From positions 310,001 to 374,000 of the forward strand of contig JAJNMT010000034.1 in assembly GCA_025685495.1 (NCBI GenBank): 64,000 nt of DNA, given 5' to 3'. Origin of the DNA: Huntiella abstrusa (taxonomy: Eukaryota; Ascomycota; Sordariomycetes; Microascales; Ceratocystidaceae). Shown here piece by piece: positions 39,822 through 48,370 of this stretch. The position numbers and the translations under genes were made by a program. The notes under the pieces are model-generated. The model had not been told where the DNA came from. It was given only the letters and a program-made list of their open reading frames with translations, and made no database searches. The stretch's first letter is position 1. Every line of letters begins with the position of its first letter.

Positions 39822-41832
39822 ATGGGGAAACATTGTATGTACACTCGGCATATGCCGTCTTCCTCCCACCACAGCAATGGCTAATCACCTTTTTTTTCTT
39901 TCAGCACAATACGGCGTCATCTTTGATGCTGGGTCTTCGGGAACCCGTGTCTACGTTTACAAATGGAAGGACCACGAAAAGGCCATGAAGGAAATCACAC
40001 CTGGTCGCGAACACAGCCTTCCCAAAATCAAGATTGAAGAGAGCAAAAAAGTACATCCAGGTGTTTCCTCTTTTGCCGATACTCCTGCCCGCATCGGCCC
40101 CGATCACCTTAAAGCTCTTGTCGATGTTGCGCTTTCCGAAATCCCTGAGAGTAAGGTGCCCGAGACTCCAGTATACCTTATGGCTACGGCCGGCATGCGA
40201 CTCCTGACTTCGCGGCAACAAGAGGCTCTGCTTAGCGAAATGTGCTCCTACTTTAAAAAACACACGAATTTCCCGATTACCGACTGCAAAGCGCAATTCC
40301 AGATCATTCCTGGCGAAACTGAAGGACTCTATGGCTGGATTGCAGCCAACTATTTGCTGGGAGGATTTGACGACGCCAGCAAGGATTCCAAGCACCATGG
40401 CACGTACGGTTTCTTGGACATGGGAGGTGCATCAGCGCAGATTGCGTTTGCACCAAATGCCACAGAGGCAGCTAAGCATGCTGATGATTTGAAATTGTTG
40501 CGCTTCCGGGCTTTGGACGGAAATCCCATTGAGTACAAGGTGTTTACTACGACGTGGCTTGGGTTTGGTGCAAACAAGGCGCGAGACCGATACATTGAAC
40601 ATCTTGTTACCAAGTACGACCACCAATCGGGCGATCTTCCCGACCCGTGCACGCCACGCGGCTTGCGTATCACCACCAAAGGCGAAGTTGTGACTGGAAA
40701 GGATAAGGTAGCTGGACCTGTGTTGATAGGAACGGGTGATTTCAAGGCTTGTCTGGCGGAGACTCAACCGCTTCTAGAAAAAGACGCACCTTGCCCGGAT
40801 CCTCCGTGCCTGATCAATGGGCAACATGTACCGGCGTTGGACTTTGATGTGAATCACTTTGTTGGTGTGTCGGAGTACTGGCATACAACCCACGGCGTCT
40901 TTGGTGCGCATGACGACGACAAGGACGACTATGATTTAGCGACATATCAGAACAAGGTCAACACTTTCTGTAGTCAGGAGTGGGAAGACATTTACGAGTC
41001 AATAGATGGCCGTAGTAAGAGTCTTCAAGACAAGACACAGGATGCTATACAGGCGTGTTTCAAGGCGTCTTGGATGATTAATGTGCTGTACGAGGGAATT
41101 GGTATTCCCCGCGTGGGTCTTGAGGCCGAACCACATAATGCGTCAATTAACCCGTTCCGCCCCGTGAATAAGGTTGACGGCGCGGAAGTCAGTTGGACAT
41201 TGGGCAAGATGTTACTGCATGCTTCGGCTGAGATTCCGGCCGCCAGTTCTGGAATGCTACCGGTTGGATTCGGTAGCAATGAAGCTGGTATCCCCAAGGA
41301 CTTTGAGTTTGGTAGCTCTATAACTCTGCCGAAGAAGGGCGCTAGTGATCATGAAGATCACGACGATGATGATTACGTGCATGCGCCATCACAGTCCTTC
41401 TCGAGCATTTTCCTGTTCATCCTCTGCATTCTTGCGCTTCTCTTTGTGCTTAGAAAGCGTGAGCGGCGTCTGCGGGTTATGTCCTTTTTCCAGGGCTTCT
41501 CTTCATCCCGTCCGGGTGTTTCAAGATCAACGTCTTTCGTGCGCAAGCTTTTCCGGCGTAACACTCCTATGTACGAGCGTGTCATGGAAGAAGGTGGCAT
41601 CGAAGACTTTGAACTGGCAGATGCTGATGGTACTGACTCAGAGAGCTCTTTTGGTGGGCGGAGAACCCCTCGGTTCAATGTCGAGGGCAGCCCAGTATCT
41701 AAGATTGATCGCAGTGGTGTCGTGGTGCGGACAGAGAGCCGGGAGCAGTTGGCGTTGCCACAGAAGTTGAATGTTGGGAGACGGAGTAGGACGGGCAGTC
41801 CAGCGCGACACAAGAGTCCATTAATCAACTAG
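39822..41832 (+). CDS. ynd1: Golgi apyrase, GDA1/CD39 family
   Basis: Exons 39822..39834 (13 nt) and 39905..41832 encode 646 residues. The microexon supplies MGKH; the join makes MGKHSQYGVIFDAGSSGTRV, the usual opening of fungal Ynd1-type apyrases. All apyrase-conserved regions are present: DAGSSGTRVYVYKW, MATAGMRLL, GETEGLYGWIAANY, GFLDMGGASAQIAF and the late HFVGVSEYWHTTHGVFG. One membrane helix (about 503-522; IFLFILCILALLFVL) precedes a basic cytosolic tail, so the catalytic domain faces the Golgi lumen. The enzyme hydrolyses GDP/UDP made by glycosyltransferases. An in-frame ATG inside the intron (39877) would start an alternative protein (MANHLFFLSAQYG) if the intron were kept. Confidence 0.9.
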
Positions 41833-42058
41833 AAGACGTGAGACTTTGTTTTCCTTGTGTTTGTCTTTTGACTTTTGATGTATTGATGATGAACAAATAG
41901 AATGATGACCCAATCCTTAACATTGAACTTTGATTGCCATTGCTACTCTAAATCCTACCCTGTCTAGGTTCTTATTAATGCCGTGTTGTGTGTTGATGTG
42001 CATGTAGTCCAGATCTAGTATGTATGATGAATAATGGTTGATCAAGTAAGATGTCATT

Positions 42059-42646
42059 TCAATCTCTGTTCTCCAAGAAGGTAGGATCGCTACGCACGCG
42101 GCCCTCAAACTTCTTCCACCAATTTTGAAAAGCCTTAAGAGGTACAACCTCAACACCACCAGGCCCAGTAGTCCCACTAAAACTAGCCATGAAATCAAAC
42201 GCATTCTCTATGACCGCCTGAGCCAACGAGATCTTTTGCGCATGAGTTACCTGGCTAAGACCCGAGTTACCCGCAGACGAAGGCAACGTTTTCAACTTCT
42301 CCGCTACTTGATCTTCCGGTTCAATAGTAATCGCAATAGCGATACCTTGGTCTGAAGAGAACTTTTCCACCGAGATCATGACACTTTCCTGGCCGGGGCC
42401 AACACCACCGAGAAATTCGAGAGGAGGCTCTTGGTTGGCGGTGATGGCGGCGGCGGTGTCGGAGGCTTTGGCTGCGAATATGGCGCAGGCGGTGCTTGCG
42501 GGGAGAGATATGCCAGGGGTTAGGGCGATTACAGTGCTCGCGCAGTTGGGGATTCCGTAGAGAAAACAGGTTTCTGTGAGGGTTTGGGAGGGCGAGGTTA
42601 ACATTGGGTGACCGACGGGGATCACGGCGAATGGGATGGTGGCCAT
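42059..42646 (-). CDS. opi10: OPI10/Hikeshi family protein
   Basis: A single exon encodes 195 residues, the normal length. The N-terminal jelly-roll carries FAVIPVGHPMLTS, CASTVIALTPGISLP and the conserved PPLEFLGGVGPGQESVMISVE. The C-terminal helices end in VPLKAFQNWWKKFEGRVRSDPTFL, also typical. Human Hikeshi imports Hsp70 into the nucleus under heat stress; the yeast gene was found through inositol overproduction (opi). Whether the fungal protein also carries Hsp70 is inference. It converges on ynd1. Confidence 0.92.
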   Translation of the reverse strand: MATIPFAVIPVGHPMLTSPSQTLTETCFLYGIPNCASTVIALTPGISLPASTACAIFAAKASDTAAAITANQEPPLEFLGGVGPGQESVMISVEKFSSDQGIAIAITIEPEDQVAEKLKTLPSSAGNSGLSQVTHAQKISLAQAVIENAFDFMASFSGTTGPGGVEVVPLKAFQNWWKKFEGRVRSDPTFLENRD

Positions 42647-43318
42647 TTTTGGGAAAGTGATGATGAGACTATGGGGATGACGTAATTGGTAAATATAACG
42701 GGATAGTAGAATGTGATTTGGAAAAGAGAAATCGTAGCCGAAGCGGGGGGTAAATGAGGAATGAAAATAATTGAATAGTTGTATAAGTGTGTATCTATGT
42801 ATTTGAAGTCAAAAAAGTCATTCATAAGTCGGAATCAAGAGATTCGTTCCTGATTTATTATGGAAATGTCAAACCCTTGTTTGCCCATCTAGGCCATGAG
42901 GTTATTTCCATTTTTGTAACCGCATTTGTCCAAAGAGAAAAGCGGAGATGTTTCTGGAATCTGCCGGAATTTGGGATTTTGGGTTGAAGAGCTTACTGTG
43001 TATGTACACACGGGCTGGGGGCAAAGTACGGGGTTGAATGGACGGTGCTGGTGCTGGTGCATAGGTTAATGTGACAAAAGTAGTTATAAGTGATAAAATA
43101 TCTTGTGCTGATTAGATCTCCGCAGTGATTCATGCGGTGATTCACGGAAAGGCGTAACAAGGAAGCTGGAATCATCAGACTGGGGTTAGTGCCGTAACCC
43201 GGACGGCCAACGTCATAGATTTAGCGATGACTGTAGCATTGATGGTTGATAGTTGATCCCAGATGGTCTATTGTGAATATTTTCCCTCTTCTTTTAGGCC
43301 GTGTCTAATTTGCCGATA
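42647..43318. promoter_or_regulatory. Divergent promoter, opi10 / Nudix gene
   Basis: A 672-nt region between divergent starts. It is AT-rich near opi10. No heat-shock element array is obvious. A candidate TATA-like run and pyrimidine tract (TTTTCCCTCTTCTTTTAGG, 43280-43298) precede the Nudix gene. Confidence 0.4.
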
Positions 43319-44517
43319 ATGTTCATTTTGAATGTTACACGGTCGTTTAGACTTGCCGTGACTCGCCCCATATATATTACACCAGCTCGAGCTGTATTAG
43401 CTCGGCCGTCACTTCAGGTGCCCCGCTTCAGAACATATACTTCCTCTGCACTCCCTAAGAACTATTTTGCCATGACGCGACTGACGACTTTGGATCTCCT
43501 TAATAATGTGGATAAGTTAGTGGATGTGCCGAGAAAATACCCCATGCTCTTGTGTCTAACTATGACTCTAGATTTCCTCATGCCGAGACAAACCCACAGG
43601 CTTTCAAAGCCGCCAAGTCTCAGATGTACGAGCTGCACGCTGAAGATGCAGAGGGTACATATGCCGTTGGATGGATGATCCCATTGGTTGTGAACGCCCT
43701 AGCCGAACTTCCACCCGACTTGGCAAGCACATTCACCGTTGACCATGAGAAACGCCTCGTCATCGCCTTCAAGGAAGCCACCGAGGCCGAGAGAACAGAA
43801 AAGGCCCTTGCTATTGCCAAGTACTGGAGAGAACAAAACAAGTTCAAGGTTCTTAAGGGCTGGCGTAACGAGAGATGGCCTGTATATGCCCGTAACGGAA
43901 AGGAGTTACTCCTTAGCATTGAGAGATCGGCTGTTGGCCTTTTTGGTGTCAACTGTTACGGTGTTCATCTTAATGCCTATGTCAAGACACCCGAGGGTTA
44001 TAAGTTCTGGATTGGGCGACGTGCGGCAAACAAGGCTTTATGGCCAGGTATGCTTGACAATGCTGCGGCAGGTGGTCTTACGACGGGCGAGGATCCATTG
44101 GAATGTATCATCCGTGAAGCCGATGAAGAGGCGGCTCTGCCCGAAGATCTTATGAGGAAGAACTGCACGCCTGGCGACGCATTGACATATATCTCTGTCA
44201 CGGAAAACTCCAATGTTGAAAATGGCCTGTTATATCCCGAGTGCCAATGGGTCTACGATGTCGAACTGCCGGCTGATGTCAAGCCTATCCCTAAAGACGG
44301 CGAAGTAGAGGAGTTTTACCTGTGGGATGTTGAAAAGGTATGGGATGAAATGTGCCAAGGAAACTTCAAGCCCAATTGCGCTATGGTTATGGTCAACTTC
44401 TTCATCCGTTACGGTATCATGTCAAAGGAAACCGAGCCGCATCTCGAAGAAGTCAAGATCCGGCTTCATCATCCACTACCATTCCCCGGCCCGCAAAGAT
44501 TCTTCAAAGAGGAGTAA
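43319..44517 (+). CDS. Nudix hydrolase, YJR142W/thiamine pyrophosphokinase-related type
   Basis: Exons 43319..43515 and 43572..44517 encode 380 residues; the intron uses GTTAGT and TCTAG and joins NNVDK to FPHAETNP. The N-terminal domain of unknown function (DUF4743; YAVGWMIPLVVNAL, LVIAFKEATEAERTEKAL) precedes a Nudix domain. The Nudix box is at about 233-255: GGLTTGEDPLECIIREADEEA matches G-x5-E-x7-REUxEE. Family members in plants and yeast dephosphorylate oxidised thiamine diphosphates. The first 51 residues are rich in Arg, Ser and Thr without acids, a plausible mitochondrial presequence. ATG 43472 (MTRLTTLDLL) would give the cytosolic length usual for the family. Confidence 0.87.
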
Positions 44518-44705
44518 AATATGAGACAGTAAATAGTAATTATATAATCAAAGGGCAGCCAGCTACTTTTGTTTCTAGCAAAGCGCCCTCGCGGCCGTGG
44601 CTGTTGGCCGGTTAAGTCTCGCTTGTCTATGAAAAACGCTCGTGATATCATCCGGGTACAAAAAAAGGAAACGCCCAATAAACTCCAAACACTCTGTTTC
44701 ATCGC

Positions 44706-45222
44706 TTATTTCTTAAGGAGGAGGTAGATGTAGTCAACGCGCAGAGACGTCAGCTTCTTGTATGGGCCGTCCAGCGAGAGCAGGAGGCCGCCGAACGAGG
44801 CATACACCTTACTGTACGGTTGTTAGTGTTCCGTAACTTTACGCTGCTTGGACCGGTGTTCCCGCTGCTACTTACATGTTCTTGCCATCGTCGCCGTCCT
44901 CAAACTTGTAGATCTTGCCGTAGCAGACATAGTCGTACATATCGGCCAGCGTAGGCTCAGGCGGGTTGTTACCCTTGGTGGTATCTCTCCAGCCCTTCTC
45001 CTCGCTCTTGGAGCCGTCGAGGGCCAGCGAAGTAGCAATGACAACGGTGATGTTCTCGCCGGGCGCCAGCACCAGAAGCTCGGTGTTGATGTCGAGGGTC
45101 AGGACGGTGGAGTCGTCGCCCGAGGCGGCCGTTATTCTGGCAACACGGTCATACTTGGACTGGTCGTGGCCAGTCACGGTGAAGTTGTCCTCGAAGAGGG
45201 TGGCGTCAGTGTTTCCGGACAT
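44706..45222 (-). CDS. rpb8: RNA polymerases I, II and III subunit RPABC3
   Basis: Exons 45222..44876 and 44811..44706 encode 150 residues (yeast Rpb8 has 146). The start TLFEDNFTVTGHDQSKYDRVARI and the finish FGGLLLSLDGPYKKLTSLRVDYIYLLLKK are the conserved ends of the OB-fold subunit. The 64-nt intron splits an Ile codon in GKNIKVYASFGG. Rpb8 is shared by the three nuclear RNA polymerases and docks on the largest subunit. It converges on the Nudix gene with 188 nt between stops. Confidence 0.95.
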
Positions 45223-45549
45223 GGTGGATTATATGCGGTGAAGTGGATTTGTGGACGGGTAATTGGAATCGCGGAGTGAATCTGCTTGGGCCGGTGTCGA
45301 GATCCTACTTCCATTCGTAACCACGGCGCATGCTGGCAACGAAAAAAAGTTGACCAGGCTGTGGAATGGATGGGCCCAGCCTTGCGCGATGTGGGGCAGT
45401 AGTACCTTTTCCAAAAAGGGAAATCAAGACCCCCACTATGACATGGGTGTTGGCCTCGGTATATGCATGTATGAGTTCACACGTCATTTGTGAGAAGTGC
45501 AATGTGAAAGTTTTGGCGCAGACACGAGAAATATCACTTTACTTTCACA
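45223..45549. promoter_or_regulatory. Divergent promoter, rpb8 / elp4
   Basis: A 327-nt region between two divergent starts. No TATA box is clear on either strand. The elp4 start at 45550 has AATGTC context. Confidence 0.45.
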
Positions 45550-46745
45550 ATGTCTTTTAAAAGGCGTAATGTCGCCATTGTCCCTGTCGGAGGGCCCGGT
45601 ACCGGTCCATCACCAAATAGACCAACTGTCCCGGTCGCTCCGGTGCGTCGGACCAATGTACTTCCACCGGGAGTCAGAGCTTCAGCAGTTGATGGCAGAC
45701 TGACCATCTCCACGGGAACGCCGTCTTTAGACAGTTCACTCGCGGGGTATATGGGTATTCCCTTGGGTCATAGTTTGTTACTTCAAGAGTCAACTACGAC
45801 GGACTTTGGTGGTGTGGTTCTGAGATACTTTGCTGCTGAAGGCCTGGTTTTGGGACAGCATGTTCATGTTGTGGGTGTTGGCGAAGCATGGAAGGCTTCT
45901 CTTCCTGGTCTGTCGGCTAAGCAGGAGTCAAGTTCGTCAAAGAGTCAAGCGAAGCCGACAGATGAGAAAATGAAAATTGCATGGAGATACGAGTCTTTGG
46001 GAAACCAGCAGAGGAATACTTCAGGTATACCAATGGAACTCTTGTTCATGTGACTATAGGTACTAACAATACTGTAGGCCCCAAGCAAGAGACTACCATC
46101 TATTGTCATAGATTCGATCTCAATAAGCGTTTAGAGCCATCTGCTATTAAAGGGCAGTTCTCCGTTTACCAGATCCCATTGGACGGAGGGTTACTTTCAA
46201 TATTGGCCGACTTGAACAACAAGATTCAGGCTTCACCAGAAGGCACAATCCACCGTATCCTCATCCCAAATCTGCTGTTACCCACTATCTATCCCGCCAG
46301 CATGTGCCGACCAGTGGTTATCAACCAATTCCTCCATGGCCTCCGTGCCATTCTTCGGAGATATCCAGAACAAACCGCCGCTATTCTCACCATGTCAGCG
46401 GATCTGTTCCCACCAGACACTGGTCTTGGGAAGTGGATTGAAAACATGAGCGATGGTGTGGCTCACTTGGTACCCACGCCATCTCAGATCGTGAATACCG
46501 AGGAGAGTAAGGAGAATATACAAGGTTACTTTAACCTGACGAGACTTCCAGTGTACAACGAAAAGGGCGGTGGTCATGAAGAAGGCAACTTTGGACAGAG
46601 TCTCTCGTTCAAGCTGAGCAGTTCTTCTGGGCTTGTCATTGCGCCATTGGCTCTTCCTCCTACGTTGGAAATGGAGCCTGCGGAGACGGACAATTCTCAT
46701 GGGCACTCACATTCACATACCGATAAAAAGAAGCTGGACTTTTAA
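45550..46745 (+). CDS. elp4: Elongator complex protein 4
   Basis: Exons 45550..46024 and 46078..46745 encode 380 residues. The opening (MSFKRRNVAI, then TPSLDSSLAGYMGIPLGHSLLLQE) and GVVLRYFAAEGLVLGQHVHVVG match the PAXNEB/Elp4 RecA-like fold. The second exon has HRFDLNKRL and the long strand-helix region ILIPNLLLPTIYPASM. The C-terminus is His-rich (SHGHSHSHT), which is unusual but common in tails of fungal proteins. Elp4, Elp5 and Elp6 form a hetero-hexameric ring that binds tRNA within Elongator, the wobble-uridine modifying complex. The tRNA-splicing endonuclease subunit gene follows in tandem. Confidence 0.93.
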
Positions 46746-47162
46746 TAACAATAAGTGGATACTTTTTTGTAGTGGTTACTTGCATGTACTTTTAGATGAA
46801 TATATAGTGGTCCATCCATCTTAGCCCCACTTATTGCAAATTATTTATACCGTTCGAGTCCACTCATAACGAACTTTGCTCTTGCTTCTATTTTTTCCTC
46901 AACTGTCCTCTGCGTTCGCAGAGGAGATTCTGTCAAAGGTATGCTAATAATCGCCCCTTCATTCAAACACCATTCGGAGATGATTCAACAATATTATCTG
47001 TCAATCCCCTGATATACGATGACGACAAAATTTATCTGTGTCTTTTGTTATGATCCTCCACCATTGAGATTCTTTTTTCACGCACAAGTTTCCCGTTGAA
47101 CACATCAACTAACAAAAATCTCAGATGTAGAATCGCCCCCTTGGACTTTGCACCAAAAAACA
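46746..47162 (+). promoter_or_regulatory. Intergenic region, elp4 / sen34
   Basis: A 417-nt tandem gap with the elp4 3' UTR and sen34 promoter. It includes the inverted repeat TCCTCTGCG-TTC-GCAGAGGA at 46908-46928, a strong hairpin. The word GTTCGAGTCC at 46853 looks like a tRNA B box but has no partner A box. Confidence 0.5.
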
Positions 47163-47978
47163 ATGACCTCTGAATCTACCATTCCGCAGGCGCGGATCTC
47201 TCTCATTGGCGGGAGATATCTGATCTTTGACTATCAGGACATTTCCCGTCTCCGTCGAGACCATAACATCTGCGCCATCCTCGTCGGCACCACGCCACAA
47301 AATCCAAGTCAAAACGTCTTCCAGGGCGTTCCACTGGAAATTGGTCCCGAGGAAGCCACTGGTCTTGTCGCTATCGGTGCTGCCTATATTGTTGACGAGC
47401 TTAATGTTCACATGCAGGCTCTTGATGGGCCTGACTCGACGCACCGGGATAGGTATATTGACGACTTGAAGTCTCGTCGTCATCAGTATGCCGATGCCCT
47501 TGAGCAGGATGAGCTGAGGAAAAAGAAGGATGCTCAGGCCTATCTGAAGAAGAATGCTAAGGGTGGACAACAGTCTACGGCGACTTCTAATGTGGCGTCT
47601 ACTGCTCACCTTTCGGCTCTTACTCCCGCTCATAGTCAGGATCTTGTATCAGGGTTAACTCAGCCGTCTGTTGAGCATCGTTCCCAAATCAATCCACTGT
47701 GGCGTTGGCTCCAGAGTAACTCGTTCTATATGACGCCGGGTCTCCGTTTTGGATCTCATTATAGTGTCTATCCAGGTGATCCACTTAGATACCATGCGCA
47801 TTTCCTTGCAAACTCTTATGAGTGGGATAAGCCTGTGCCTTTGTTGGACTTGGTTAGTAATGGTAGATTGGGTACTGCTGTCAAGAAGGGTTATCTTATT
47901 GGAAGTCAACCTCTTGATGAGGATCAAAATGATGCGGGACCTTTTCGTGCTTTCACGATTGAATGGGCGGCTATGTAA
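47163..47978 (+). CDS. sen34: tRNA-splicing endonuclease subunit Sen34
   Basis: A single exon encodes 271 residues. The N-terminal domain (ARISLIGGRYLIFDYQDISRL) is joined by a Lys/Gln-rich linker to the C-terminal nuclease fold. The catalytic triad of the family can be read: Tyr in GSHYSVYPGDPLRYH, His in the same block (RYHAHF), and Lys in AVKKGYLIG. WRWLQSNSFYMTPGLRFG precedes it as in other Sen34 proteins. Sen34 cuts the 3' splice site of intron-containing pre-tRNAs, with Sen2, Sen15 and Sen54. ATG 47163 is the first ATG of the frame. Confidence 0.94.
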   Translation: MTSESTIPQARISLIGGRYLIFDYQDISRLRRDHNICAILVGTTPQNPSQNVFQGVPLEIGPEEATGLVAIGAAYIVDELNVHMQALDGPDSTHRDRYIDDLKSRRHQYADALEQDELRKKKDAQAYLKKNAKGGQQSTATSNVASTAHLSALTPAHSQDLVSGLTQPSVEHRSQINPLWRWLQSNSFYMTPGLRFGSHYSVYPGDPLRYHAHFLANSYEWDKPVPLLDLVSNGRLGTAVKKGYLIGSQPLDEDQNDAGPFRAFTIEWAAM

Positions 47979-48370
47979 TGTAATATCATGATTTACCACA
48001 ATATGTTGCACTCTCTGTTATACAAATACCTTTCTAGTATGTGAACATCTACGTATATGATGACCGGATATCATAGGGAACCCGTTGAACGTCTGAGCCT
48101 ATCTCTTTCGTCGTCTTCCCAGCGACAAAGCCTGTAAGCTAGCCTCGAATAGAAGCCCTAACAAAGTTCCAGTCACTATGAGGCTCATTCTAGGTAACGT
48201 AATACTAACACACTGGGAAACATCATGATGGCAAAGCCCAAAAGGTCTTGACGACCTAAACATACTATCTTACTGCCAAATAAACAACCTATCCACATTG
48301 AAATACAAAATGCTGAGTTAAAAATAAAATAACAACCTTATTGACCTACATCTCATCACTCATATCACGT
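47979..48370. other. Convergent spacer, sen34 / membrane RING gene
   Basis: A 392-nt gap between facing stops, AT-rich, expected to hold two 3' UTRs. No gene or repeat seen. Confidence 0.4.

Noticed and set aside
46848..46866. GTTCGAGTCC, an exact tRNA B-box word
   Set aside because: The flanks do not form a T stem and no A box or cloverleaf can be drawn upstream.
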